The notes: generated from the sequence alone by a model not told the origin. DNA of 64,000 nucleotides from Flectonema sp. DT1601 (GCA_964019425.1 OZ025780.1:1847938-1911937), one strand, 5' to 3'; positions 33,072 through 43,895 are shown, counted from the first letter of the stretch. Program-made: numbers and translations.

Positions 33072-35999
33072 ATGGAGAAACTCCAATTTCCGAACCTCGA
33101 TTATCCAACAATGGAGCCCCACATGGAAAACAAACAAGAGAAAGATACTCTTAGTCAAAAGACGAATGATAACGATGACACAGCACTGTTATACGAGATG
33201 TTACAGAAATTTGAAGAGGATGATATCTCTACAACAGCTAAAGCCGCAGATCCATTGGATTTGAGATCTTCGAATGAAAATACTACTCATAAGGAAGTCA
33301 TTCAAGAACCAAAGAAAGTCATTCAAGAACCGAAGGAAGTCATTCAAGAACCAAAGGAAGTCATTCAAGATCCAAAGGAAGTCATTCAAGATCCAAAGGA
33401 AGTCATTCAAGATCCAAAGAAAGTCATTCAAGATCCAAAGGAAGTCATTCAAGAACCAAAGGAAGTCACTCAAGATCCAAAGGAAGTCACTCAAGATCCA
33501 AAGAAAGTCATTCAAGATCCAAAGGAAGTCATTCAAGATCCAAAGGAAGTCACTCAAGATCCAAAGGAAGTCACTCAAGATCCAAAGAAAGTCATTCAAG
33601 ATCCAAAGGAAGTCATTCAAGATCCAAAGGAAGTCATTCAAAATCCAGAGATAGATACACACCTAGATCCAAAAATAGGTCAGCAAGATGTGGATTTGGA
33701 CGATAAGGAAGCAATAGTTGTTGCTAACAAGGCTTCTAAACCCAATACTCACTTCGACATCACTGATTACATAACTTCTGAAGATCAAAAGTCAAATGAT
33801 TTTGTAAGTGGAACCACAAAGCTCACTAAGTTTCCCAATCATATCTTGAACACCAATCAGAATACTAACTTATGTCATATGGAATATGCTACACCAAATA
33901 CCGATGTACATATGGAATCACCAATGACCACTATTCTAACTGGTCCACTTTATAATACGGATACACAATTTAATTACGAAAATACAACACTTATAATTGC
34001 AACACCGCAGATTATACCAACCATCCCAAACTTTCATAACCTATATCACAGCTCATCTGGGTGTCAAATCATGGCGGTATCACCTCCGAGAATATACAAA
34101 GTAAATACAATTGCTGCCATCTCACCCCCACAAGTCTATCACAACGGGGACAGCATTGTTGCCATCTCACCGCCAACTATCCATGATACTAAGAGTCCAA
34201 CAGATGTTACTTCACCAACTCGGATGGATATTGATATTGACACGGTGATTGCCGTCAATAACAGAAGTCTATATGATATTGACATCATCCCACCACCACA
34301 TGTGGATACTCTTATAAGTACCAAGAAAAAGAGTAACGACTCAATTCATAAAACTTGCCTTACCGATGTCGATAACAATAGCTACAACGAGATATCACCA
34401 CCACAAACGGATGTACATATGTTGATCAATAACAATGATCTCAACGTAATTGAGCCTATTGCACCACCACATACGGGTGTTCATACGGTAATTAACAACA
34501 ACAGTCTCGAGACATTCGGGTATATTTCACCACCGCAGACTGGTATTCATATGCCTATAGTTATCGACAACAACAGTATCAACGCAAACGAACTTGCTTC
34601 ACCACCACAAACTAATGTTCATATGGAGGTCAGAAACAATAGTCTCATTGCGACTGAGGCTATATCACCACCGTGTTTAGAAACACCTGAACATCGACAT
34701 GTGTTTGAAACACCGGTAAAACAAAAGTCGGGAGGCAAAATCAAAACTCCGACAACCAACAAGATTGTCCCACAAGAACCACTAACTTGTTGGAATGGAC
34801 ACAATCGGGAGCTTATTTATGATTTAGCAATGAATAGGCAACCTAACAAGATTGTTACAACATACACTGCACCATCGTTAAAAGTTACAACTCCGAAAAC
34901 AGCAGCACGAAATAACACTGTTGTCATAGACACAGAAGATAGTATGAACCCCGTAACTTCAATGCCGGAAAGTTTAAGTGATGCCCTTGAACCTTGTTCA
35001 AAACGTAACAAAAAGTCCAATATACTGTCTCATAAACATGCTATGAAGCAATCCAAAAAGAAAGCTTTCAATAATGGATCTCACGAGTCAATTATCCCTA
35101 AAACTAAAGTCATTACGCAATCACATACGCAGATTAAGGATAAAACATCGGAACCTATCAATGAAGAATCTAGTAAGATACTTCCCCAACTTAAAGATGA
35201 AACCGGAAGTAAGAAAGATGAGACATCGTCGCATGTTGAACTAGAAAAGGCAACAGAAGTTAATACAATAGTTGAGAACTCAATGACCGACGTGCCAACG
35301 ACAACATCCTCGTCAGAACCATCCTACAAAGATACAACGCATATCAAGAGGAAATGTAAATATTGCTTCAAGACTAAAAAATCAATTATTGATCATGTCC
35401 ACATATGCGCAATATTCAGAGCCTCAAAGGACTTTCCATATTACATGGATCATGATAATACAACGTATGAAGTTAACAACAGTGATGGCTCCAACAAGAT
35501 CACAATGGTCATCAAGGAGAAGAAGAAATTAAACATGCGGTCTATCAAAAGAGGTACAAAACTAGTAACACAAATTCTTGAGAAAGAGGATAGTACACTA
35601 ACTACACCAAAAAGAGATACCCGCAAAAGATTAAATTCTGAAAGTCCGATTCCAATAATCGAATTTAATGGATACATGGACAAGGACAAGAGAAAAAAGT
35701 TAGAGAATAAGAACGGATCTAAAAGTAAACGCAAGATCAAAGTTGAGGTTAATAAGATGCTAGTCGCTTCAACAAAAAAGAAGGAGAAGTCGAAATATAC
35801 AAAGAGATTAAATTCTGAAAGTCCTATGCAGCCGCTACTAAGAAAAGATGTACGAAAGAAACGAGCCAAACAAGAAGATATCAACACACCTAAAAGTGAA
35901 GATAAAGAGAACGTTACGAACATCTTAGATACTCCTTCGACTCCTGCTTTACATAATTTTGAAGATGTATCAGAGTATGCATCAGAGCTTGATAATTAA
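33072..35999 (+). CDS. 975-residue low-complexity protein with a CCHC-like finger
   Basis: I do not recognise the family. Residues 75-193 are 17 copies of a seven-residue repeat (EVIQDPK and variants with EP or VT). Residues ~320-540 repeat a looser motif, (I/A)(S/A)PPQT-x-VHM-x-I-NNS. One candidate zinc-binding site, CKYCFKTKKSIIDHVHIC, lies near residues 761-778. The last 200 residues are Lys-rich with two copies of KRLNSESP (~855 and ~915), suggesting a nuclear or nucleic-acid-binding protein. The ATG at 33072 is the first in frame. The gene is AT-rich, unlike the GC-rich YR and Helitron genes. It lies alone between 74-bp direct repeats. It could be a host gene, cargo of an unknown element, or the ORF1 of one. 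Confidence 0.6.
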   Translation: MEKLQFPNLDYPTMEPHMENKQEKDTLSQKTNDNDDTALLYEMLQKFEEDDISTTAKAADPLDLRSSNENTTHKEVIQEPKKVIQEPKEVIQEPKEVIQDPKEVIQDPKEVIQDPKKVIQDPKEVIQEPKEVTQDPKEVTQDPKKVIQDPKEVIQDPKEVTQDPKEVTQDPKKVIQDPKEVIQDPKEVIQNPEIDTHLDPKIGQQDVDLDDKEAIVVANKASKPNTHFDITDYITSEDQKSNDFVSGTTKLTKFPNHILNTNQNTNLCHMEYATPNTDVHMESPMTTILTGPLYNTDTQFNYENTTLIIATPQIIPTIPNFHNLYHSSSGCQIMAVSPPRIYKVNTIAAISPPQVYHNGDSIVAISPPTIHDTKSPTDVTSPTRMDIDIDTVIAVNNRSLYDIDIIPPPHVDTLISTKKKSNDSIHKTCLTDVDNNSYNEISPPQTDVHMLINNNDLNVIEPIAPPHTGVHTVINNNSLETFGYISPPQTGIHMPIVIDNNSINANELASPPQTNVHMEVRNNSLIATEAISPPCLETPEHRHVFETPVKQKSGGKIKTPTTNKIVPQEPLTCWNGHNRELIYDLAMNRQPNKIVTTYTAPSLKVTTPKTAARNNTVVIDTEDSMNPVTSMPESLSDALEPCSKRNKKSNILSHKHAMKQSKKKAFNNGSHESIIPKTKVITQSHTQIKDKTSEPINEESSKILPQLKDETGSKKDETSSHVELEKATEVNTIVENSMTDVPTTTSSSEPSYKDTTHIKRKCKYCFKTKKSIIDHVHICAIFRASKDFPYYMDHDNTTYEVNNSDGSNKITMVIKEKKKLNMRSIKRGTKLVTQILEKEDSTLTTPKRDTRKRLNSESPIPIIEFNGYMDKDKRKKLENKNGSKSKRKIKVEVNKMLVASTKKKEKSKYTKRLNSESPMQPLLRKDVRKKRAKQEDINTPKSEDKENVTNILDTPSTPALHNFEDVSEYASELDN

Positions 36000-36359
36000 T
36001 CATCTTATACTTTCTACATTTATTGTAGAAGAGTGCTCCACTAGTAGTGCGCTACGAACTAGTAATAACAAGAAGAATGTTTTTTTTTTTATAAACATTA
36101 TAACAAAGTAACTACATCCTAGTCTTGCTAACTAAGATGCTTCAGTCACAACAGATGATTGACTTACTTCTACACCATACTGATGATGAGAGAATAGAGG
36201 TAAGAGGTATATGGATTACTCTCGAAACCTAATAGTTACTTTAAAAGGCTAAGTTAAGCATCACACCTAGTCACTGTATCTCAGAACTAATGTTAAATTA
36301 TCGTTATGTTTTTTATGATACAAAACATTTGTATTTTACGTACAAAATCAAACAGTTAA
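36000..36359. other. 3' flank of the 975-codon gene
   Basis: AT-rich non-coding sequence up to the right-hand direct repeat. An A/T run near 36080 and a short inverted pair (CTACATTTATTGTAG) near 36014 are the only structures seen. Confidence 0.4.
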
Positions 36360-36433
36360 CCCCCCCAAGGGGGGGGAGCCACTAATAAAGGCCAACCTCC
36401 TGAAAAAGAATCAAGAAAAAACAAAAATGCCCT
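36360..36433 (+). repeat. 74-bp direct repeat, right
   Basis: Second copy of 32960-33033, 3,400 bp downstream. Immediately after it, 36434-36455 contains a B-box-like string on the minus strand (CAGTTCGACCC). Confidence 0.9.
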
Positions 36434-37011
36434 CGCCCAGGGTCGAACTGGACGGTTTACAGCCATTTTGGGTTTTGTAAAGAATGGTTAGTTCTGAAAC
36501 TATTTGTGTAGGAAAGACCCTTTACCCAAAAAGAAATGAAATCAAAGATTGCTTTTTCACAGCTTGGCACCTAAAATCCAAAACTCATTAAGAAGGAAAA
36601 AATTATTTCAAAAAGAAAATTTTTGCTAACTAAATTGGCAGCCATACACCAAATTTCAAAACCACTTACTAACAGAATTTCTTTCTCATCACTTTTTATA
36701 TTTTAAGAAAATGGTTAACAGGAATTTATGAAGACTTTTGGATAGATCAACTATGTGTTCCCATCTTTTTTAGGAGATCTGTAGAAAAAAATAAATCTTT
36801 CAGAAAATATTATAAAGGAAAGATTTTTTCTGAAGAATTCTTTTTTAACTACCTACTAAATTGGCAACCATACACTTAAATTTCAAAACCATCACATTTT
36901 ATACTTTAAGAAAATGGTTACCCATCTTTTTTAGACCTGCTCAGGCACAAAAATCCAGCATTTTTCCTTAGGCAAAAATAAGTCTTACTTACTTCCTACT
37001 GAAGGAAATTG
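36434..37011. repeat. AT-rich repeat family R, copy 1
   Basis: Non-coding. Several strings recur near the Helitron at 51425-52230, including CAGCTTGGCACCTAAAA, TTCAGAAAATATTATAAAGG and ACTTTAAGAAAATGGTTACC. Its nature is unknown. Confidence 0.55.
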
Positions 37012-37890
37012 GCAGCTTAAATTTGTTTGCAGGAAAAAAGTAAGCAGCTAAAATTTGCTTGCGGGAAGAAAATAAGCAGCTAAAATTTGCTTGCGGGAAG
37101 AAAATAAGCAGCTGAGATTTGCTTGCGGGAAGAGAATCAGCAGCTAAAATTTGCTTGCGGGAAGAAAATAAGCAGCTAAAATTTGCTTGCGGGAAGAAAA
37201 TTAGCAGCTAAAATTTGCTTGCAGGAAGAAAATTAGCAGCTAAAATTTGCTTGCGGGAAGAAAATAAGCAGCTGAGATTTGCTTGCGGGAAGAGAATCAG
37301 CAGCTAAAATTTGCTTGCGGGAAGAAAATAAGCAGCTAAAATTTGCTTGCGGGAAGAAAATAAGCAGCTAAAATTTGCTTGCGGGAAGAAAATAAGCAGC
37401 TGAGATTTGCTTGCGGGAAGAAAATAAGCAGCCAAAATTTGCTTGCGGGAAGAAAATAAGCAGCTAAAATTTGCTTGCGGGAAGAAAATTAGCAGCTAAA
37501 ATTTGCTTGCGGGAAGAAAATAAGCAGCTAAAATTTGCTTGCGGGAAGAAAATAAGCAGCTGAGATTTGCTTGCGGGAAGAGAATCAGCAGCTAAAATTT
37601 GCTTGCGGGAAGAAAATTAGCAGCTAAAATTTGCTTGCGGGAAGAAAATTAGCAGCTAAAATTTGCTTGCGGGAAGAAAATCAGCAGCTAAAATTTGCTT
37701 GCAGGAAGAAAATTAGCAGCTAAAATTTGCTTGCGGGAAGAAAATAAGCAGCTAAAATTTGCTTGCGGGAAGAAAATTAGCAGCTAAAATTTGCCTGCAA
37801 GAAAAAAATAAGCAGCTAAAATTTGCTTGCGGGAAGAGAATCAGCAGCTAAAATTTGCTTGCAAGAAGAAAATTAGCAGCCAAAATTTGC
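37012..37890 (+). repeat. 32-bp minisatellite, ~27 units
   Basis: Unit GCAGCTAAAATTTGCTTGCG followed by GGAAGAAAATAA, with variants (AATTAG, GAGATT, AATCAG). Each unit contains TTGCGGG, most of the G-rich strand of the window's 8-bp satellite, and its length is four times eight. Single copies of the core recur at 38328 and 38848. Confidence 0.9.
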
Positions 37891-38972
37891 TCAGGGGTGC
37901 TACATAAGCATTGATTGCAGAAAGGTGGCAAAAATGAAAGGAATTATTTATTAAAACCCAAATTGTCTAAACCATAACAGAAAGACAGCTTGGCACCAAA
38001 ACTCTAAAACCTATTCTCCTCAGGGATTTGTGAAGCCTTTTCGAGATCGATAGGCCAAGGGATAACCATAAAAAAGGTGTAACCATGAATTCTTGGAGGT
38101 GAGTGGCACAAAAAGCAGTAAAAAAAAAAAAAAAAAAATCCCGTGACAAAGGCAAATAACTGCAAAAGCAGCAATTCTCTTTCCGCAAACGCCCCCCCGT
38201 GGGTCATCAGGTCATTTGGTAGTGCCAACCTGCAACAGGTTAACATGCAACACTCTACATTTCTTCCCGTAATGCGTGACACCATTCAACACCTTACGTA
38301 GCACTTAGCACCAGGCCTGCTTGCGGGAAGAAACAGAAGCCTAAGCCATTCTCAGTACGGAAGTAGCTAGGCCAGGCCTTACATAGCACTTCTGAGCAAC
38401 CTAATATTATTCCTGTAATCCGTGACACTATTACGTAGCACTTAGCACCAGGCTTGCTAGCAGGAAGAAACAGAAGCCCCATTCCCAGTACCGAAGTAGC
38501 TAGGCCTGACCAGCTTACAGTGCTGCGTAAGTTTTGACTGGCAAACAACTGCAAAACTTTTTTCTCCACCCAGAGATTTGTGAAGACTTTTCGGGGCCGA
38601 TAGATCGAGAGATAACCATAAAAAAAAGATGTACTCATGTTTTTTTGGAGGTGAGTGGCGCAAAAAGTGGTAAAAAAAAAAAAAAAAATTCCGTGACAAA
38701 GGCAAATAACAGCAATTTTCTTTCTGCAAACGCCCGCCGGATCATCAGACTGTCATTTGGTAGCGCCGACTTGCCACAGGTCAATATGCAACGCTACTTT
38801 TCTTTCCGTAATGCGTGGCACCAGTCAACACTTATGTTGCCAGACCTTCTTGCGGGAATGCAAAGAAGAATTAGTGTGTAATTAGGTGAGGCCTGGCCTG
38901 GGTACCTGGCCCAGGACTTGGTGGATTTCCTCAGAACCCAAAATATCCCCAATGCTGACAATTATATAGGAG
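37891..38972. repeat. Two diverged ~300-bp direct repeats of family R
   Basis: 38030-38345 and 38575-38875 share GGAGGTGAGTGGC, a long A run, CCGTGACAAAGGCAAATAAC, CATTTGGTAG and CCGTAATGCGTG. A third fragment lies at 38395-38500. No coding sequence is seen. Confidence 0.6.
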
Positions 38973-38984
38973 AAACCCGCAAAC
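38973..38984 (+). repeat. 12-bp satellite remnant
   Basis: AAACCCGCAAAC, one and a half units of the CCCGCAAA satellite, stands directly left of the second subfamily-b YR element. It is short, but in the exact position and polarity seen at the other insertions. Confidence 0.65.
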
Positions 38985-41305
38985 CTTTCCTTGGGAACCT
39001 TGCAAATGGCAGTTTTAAATTACGTAATATCATCCTTTGTCTTTTCTGCTCTAGTGTGCAACGAAGTTTGAGTTCTCATCTTCGATCATTTTTCCTCAAT
39101 TTAGACGAGTCCGATCATGGGCAAAAAGTGTTGCGCCGACCTGGCTGCAGACACTGTCTCTAGATAAGGCATTTTACATTTAACAATTGTTTCAGATGTG
39201 CAAATTCCGTGTGTTATAAAACAAGCTTGCATTATTACAAGTTATCCTTGGGAACGTGTCCCTCAATATATCAGAAAATTATTCATCGTTTAACTTTTCC
39301 ATTTTGTCATTCTTTACGCTTTATCACACGAACTTTGTCGGTTGCCGATGGGCCATGTGTGTGCGCCGGAGATCATGCACACGCTGGCCGCGGCGGCTGC
39401 CGGCGACCCTGCGTACGTCCTGCCGGAGTGGCGTGTGCGGGGTGTACGGGTTGATGTCTTCATAGACAACATCCGGTATACAGGTGAGGCTGGTATGGTA
39501 CTTGCAGCTACGGCGAACCTCGATGCGGCTGCAGGTGACTTTTGTTTAACCTGGAAACCAGCTGACAGCTTTACTGCGGAGACGAAGTACACTTTCTTGG
39601 GGGTGGACTTCGACCATCGGGGGTCGGAGGTGAAGGTATCGACGAAGATATGTCGGAAGCTGCAGGGTGTGGACATGGACAATGTGACGGCTGGGCAACT
39701 TGAGTCGATGGGTGGAAGGTTGATGCACGCTTCGGCGGTGGCCGGGGAGACACCGGGAAAATACTGGTTTGCATTGAAGTTCCTCCGGCGCTTGGCGAAC
39801 AATCTGAATGCCGGGAGGAGGTTGGTCGGGGACAGAGTCCATGTTCCGGTTTCTATTTCGACTGAGTTGCGGGAGTGGGCGGCTGGTGCGACGGCTTCGA
39901 GACGGATGCTCGCTCCGTTTGATGGGGCGGAGCAGAAGTTCTCCATCTTCATCGATGCCTCGAAGATGGGATGGGGAGGAGTCGTTGTGAACGACGTGAC
40001 GGCCGAGGTAGTGGTGATGGGGGACTCCTGGGATGCGGAACAGTGCATGCTGCACATTAACATCCTGGAGGGTCTAGCATTCAGCAAGACGATGCAGCAG
40101 ATGTCGCCGGAGCTGGATGGTTGCACGATAGCCATCTGGATTGACAACACCTCGGTGGTAGGGGTTGCCAGGAAGGGTATGTCGGTTCGGTCGCAAGAGC
40201 TGAACGGCGCAGTCATCAGCGCTTTGCTGGAGTTGCAGAGGAGGGCGATCACGTTCTCGGTGCAGTATGTACGATCACAACTGAATCCAGCTGACCTACC
40301 TTCACGGGTCGATCCGACACAAATCAAAACACGAAAGCACAGGGAAGAGGTCACACTGGCGGTTAGGGCTTTCTTCACTCGCGATGTGGAGGTGGCGCGT
40401 GACGGCGCGCGCCCGGCCGAGCCTCACCACGAGGACACGATCAGGCGGCGCCACGCTACCCCGTTGTGAATGTTTGGAAATCTTGCTCTGTTAGTACTTG
40501 TGGCTTAACCCTTTCTTTCGCTCTGTCTACAGGAAAATTAGTTTAACCAATGGTACAATTCACTTTGTACAATGTTCTTGCTTTATTCATTTCTATCCCT
40601 TGTTTCTGCTTTATTTCATTTCACCCCAGTACAATTAACAACGTAAATGCCGCACGGTTCCCTTTCCTTGGGAACCTTGCAAATGGCAGTTTTAAATTAC
40701 GTAATATCATCCTTTGTCTTTTCTGCTCTAGTGTGCAACGAAGTTTGAGTTCTCATCTTCGATCATTTTTCCTCAATTTAGACGAGTCCGATCATGGGCA
40801 AAAAGTGTTGCGCCGACCTGGCTGCAGACACTGTCTCTAGATAAGGCATTTTACATTTAACAATTGTTTCAGATGTGCAAATTCCGTGTGTTATAAAACA
40901 AGCTTGCATTATTACAAGTTATCCTTGGGAACGTGTCCCTCAATATATCAGAAAATTATTCATCGTTTAACTTTTCCATTTTGTCATTCTTTACGCTTTA
41001 TCACAGGGTTTTTTCATACTTGTACATTTAAGTTTGAAATCCCACCCACCCACCCCCTGTGACGGCGCGCGCCCGGCCGAGCCTCACCACGAGGACACGA
41101 TCAGGCGGCGCCACGCTACCCCGTTGTGAATGTTTGGAAATCTTGCTCTGTTAGTACTTGTGGCTTAACCCTTTCTTTCGCTCTGTCTACAGGAAAATTA
41201 GTTTAACCAATGGTACAATTCACTTTGTACAATGTTCTTGCTTTATTCATTTCTATCCCTTGTTTCTGCTTTATTTCATTTCACCCCAGTACAATTAACA
41301 ACGTA
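38985..41305 (+). mobile_element. YR retroelement, subfamily b, copy 2 (broken fossil)
   Basis: Split direct repeats: A1 38985-39328, B1 40399-40661, A2 from 40662 (shared for 344 bp), C-rich motif ending 41057, B2 41059-41305. An RT-RNase H frame lies at about 39330-40469, with LPMGHVCAPE, DVFIDNIRYTG, FIDASKMGWGG and WIDNTSV. No recombinase is recognisable, so the copy depends on other elements or is dead. Element S adjoins its right end. A repeats differ from subfamily a, but the B end (CGGTTCC) and the C-rich motif are shared. Confidence 0.82.
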
Positions 41306-41880
41306 CTAGAGATACCCCTTCCAGGCTCGCGTTGCTCGCACACAATTTTTTTTTTTTAAATCTTTCTGAACAAACCTTATTTTTACAACCAAGTCACGTC
41401 TGTTTTTATTCCCTGTGTCTAGCTAGGTACCCGTCCAGGATACAAAATTGTATCCTCATCGCAATCTTTTTATTATTCATTTATTACTTTTCTGTCCCAA
41501 CGGGACGACAAATGAAAAATGTCCTCCCTTAGCTGAAAATGCACACTGCACCCTGTTTTATCAAGTCATATCACAGAATGGACGAAGATAAGGTTATTCT
41601 TTATTTATTGTTTTTGTTTTTCTGAAAGATAGTTATATTAATATGCTAGCACGAAAACGACGGCTAGGTTTATGATGATTGGATATGTGGCTTAGGTTAT
41701 CTGTTTGTTTCATTTGGAAATATTTTATAAACCATTCACAACAGGTTTATCGAACTTGTATCTGCAATGTGTGCGACCCTGGGATGGAAATATAGGAATT
41801 TAGTTATATTAATAAGGTTATCGTTCATTACATTATTTTCAATAAAATAGATATGTGAGAAGAACTACGGGATGGGGAAT
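41306..41880 (+). mobile_element. Element S, uninterrupted copy
   Basis: About 575 bp, from CTAGAGATACCCCTTCC to about AACTACGGGATGGGG. No ORF. Motif CTGTCCCAACGGGACGACAA resembles the tail motif of the LINE in this window, so S may be a LINE-dependent short element. Copies: split at 25652-25760 plus 32566-32959; partial at 52505-52757. Confidence 0.6.
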
Positions 41881-41889
41881 AACAGTGGT

Positions 41890-42545
41890 GAAAAAAGCAT
41901 CAGCCGATTGCGGGTTTATAGTGCTTCTGTATGTATGTGGGGTGGGTGACTATTCTACTTCGGCCTCTTGATGCCTTGGGTTCTTCCAGTGGTTGATCTT
42001 TGTTTCGCCTGCTGAGGCTTTCACCGCCAGCGCTTCCTTCTGTCGAAAATGGTAGCTCCTCGAGCGGCCACCCTGCAGGCTATCGAGACATCCCGAGCCG
42101 CAGCCTTTACCTCCTGCTGACGTTTCTCAACATCAGTTGCCGCTTCCCCTTCGTCGAAGAGCAGCCGCCACCTTCCGAGCAGACTCTGCCATTTGTTCCT
42201 TCTGCTGACGTTCCCTCAATAGGATCTCCACCTCCAATGGTTCCTTCCTTTCGGGCTGGTGTGTGTGTGTGTGTTGTCGTACTCCTTCAGCTCACGTTCC
42301 TTTGCCATGACTGCCGAAGCTTGGAGCTTCAACGCTTCTCTTCGACGAAGGGTTGCTTCTCGAGCAGCCTTTCGAGCTGCTATCTGGAGTTCCTTCTGCT
42401 TTAGTAAGTTCACCTCCAAGGCTTCTTTCCTTTGAAGGGCACATTCTCGAGCCTCTATCTCCTTCAATCGCTTCTGCTCTGGCTCCTTCGCCATGACTGC
42501 TGCGTGCCACCGCCGGCGTCTTGCTTCCAAGGTGTCCTTAACCAT
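41890..42545 (-). pseudogene. Duplicated Helitron C-terminal fragment
   Basis: It repeats, with divergence, the Helitron coding end at 42850-43520 (CTACTTCGGCCTCTTGATGC on the plus strand marks the shared 3' end). The longest frame, 42216-42545, contains the same coiled-coil motif (RRKEALEVNLLKQKEL) but runs out into a CA-repeat-derived tail. It is a tandem partial duplication, now decaying. Confidence 0.75.
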
Positions 42546-42629
42546 GATGTTGTTACTGCTGTGGAATTATATTTTAGATTTGAGTTTAATAATGTTATTC
42601 AAAACAGGTTAATACATAAACCCAAAAAA

Positions 42630-42701
42630 TGTGCCGCGTGATCGCGTATTGAACCCTCAGTCACAGGAATGCAAGAGCGATTAGTCGACGACCATATTAT
42701 T

Positions 42702-42715
<14 letters not shown>
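42630..42715 (-). mobile_element. tRNA-derived SINE relic
   Basis: Minus strand: A-box-like TGGTCGTCGACTAATCGC and B box GAGGGTTCAATACGC about 35 bp apart. It lies between the Helitron end and its duplicated fragment. Confidence 0.45.
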
Positions 42716-42761
<46 letters not shown>

Positions 42762-42762
42762 T
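42704..42762 (+). repeat. (ATTT)n microsatellite
   Basis: About 55 bp of ATT and ATTT units next to the SINE relic. Bases 42763-42890 hold nothing else that I recognise. Confidence 0.85.
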
Positions 42763-42890
42763 TGTGTGTTGCTATCCTAGGATGAAAATAAGGGTTTATT
42801 GTGCATTAACTTAATTTCCGTCCTGCTCAGTGTTCCAAAACGAAAATGTGAACTTCTGTATGTGCTAGTTTTGCGGGTGACTGTTGTTGT

Positions 42891-43877
42891 CTACTTCGGC
42901 CTCTTGATGCGCTGGGATTTTGCGGGGGGTGCTTTCCGCTTCATTGCAGCTGGCTTCTGGGACGAAGTTCCAGGCTTTTCTTTCGCCTGCTTTCGGGAGG
43001 TTCTCACCGCCAGGGCTTCTTTTCGTCGAATGGCAGCTTCTCGAGCGGCCACCCTGCGGGCTATGGAAGCATCCCGAGCCGCAGCCTTTACCACCTGCTG
43101 ACGTTTCTCAACATCAGTTGCCGCTTCCCTTCGTCGAAGAGCAGCCGCCACCTTCTGAGCAGACTCTGCCTTTTGTTCCTTCTGCTGACGTTCCCTCAAC
43201 AGGATCTCCACCTCCAATGCTTCCTTCCTTCGGGCTGGCGTGTCGAACTCCTTCAGCTCACGTTCCTTCGCCATGACCGGCGGCGAAGCTTCCAACTTCA
43301 ATGTTTCTCTTCGACGAAGGGTTGCTTCTCGAGCAGCCTTTCGGGCCGCTATCTCGAGTTCCTTCTGCTTGAGTAACTTCACCTCCAAGGCTTCTTTCCT
43401 TCGAAGGGCAGATTCTCGAGCCTCCACCTCCAGAGCCAGTGACCTCATTCGCTTCTGCTCTCGCTCCTTCGCCGTGACTGCATGCCACCGCTGGCGTCTT
43501 GCTTCCAAGGGGTCGTTAGCCGTCAGGCGGTATGTATCACGCAACCTGATGAGTGCTTCCTCTGGACTGCGGGACCGCAGGTTGACGTAATGCAGACCTA
43601 GTGCATGGATGATTTCCCCCAGCTGATTCCAAATGAAGATAGTTCTGTTGGTGTGGTGGGTTAGAAGAAATGAGAAATGGTCGTGAACCTCATTTTGGTC
43701 TTCCGTAAAGAAACACGACTCCGGGAAGAACCCTCCAACTCGTAGCCCGTCTTGCTGTAGTACGACGATTTTTATATGTAGCAGCACCGCGGCTGCGTCG
43801 ATTGCCTCGTTCGTCAGCCAAGACCCGTCGGTTCGATATTGCTCGACCCAGGATGAGTCACTACCTGCGCGGACCAT
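42891..43877 (-). CDS. Helitron C-terminal part after the TGA
   Basis: 328 residues from the ATG at 43877, in the same frame as ORF2 and six codons past its TGA (43898-43896). Residues 15-125 are the second half of an OTU domain, including WLTNEAIDAAAVLLHIKIVVL and the His-bearing HALGLHYVNLRS. Residues ~135-300 are a highly charged Ala/Arg/Lys/Glu coiled coil with repeated RRKEALEV blocks. The tail KRKAPPAKSQRIKRPK looks like a nuclear localisation signal. Either it is read through from ORF2, or it is a separate or dead piece. Confidence 0.7.
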   Translation of the reverse strand: MVRAGSDSSWVEQYRTDGSWLTNEAIDAAAVLLHIKIVVLQQDGLRVGGFFPESCFFTEDQNEVHDHFSFLLTHHTNRTIFIWNQLGEIIHALGLHYVNLRSRSPEEALIRLRDTYRLTANDPLEARRQRWHAVTAKEREQKRMRSLALEVEARESALRRKEALEVKLLKQKELEIAARKAAREATLRRRETLKLEASPPVMAKERELKEFDTPARRKEALEVEILLRERQQKEQKAESAQKVAAALRRREAATDVEKRQQVVKAAARDASIARRVAAREAAIRRKEALAVRTSRKQAKEKPGTSSQKPAAMKRKAPPAKSQRIKRPK

Positions 43878-43895
43878 CTCTTCGCAGATCTGGTG

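Noticed and set aside
32960-36433. LTR retrotransposon with 74-bp terminal repeats
   Set aside because: No RT, integrase, protease or RNase H in between, and the repeats lack TG...CA ends. Called only a direct-repeat-flanked gene.
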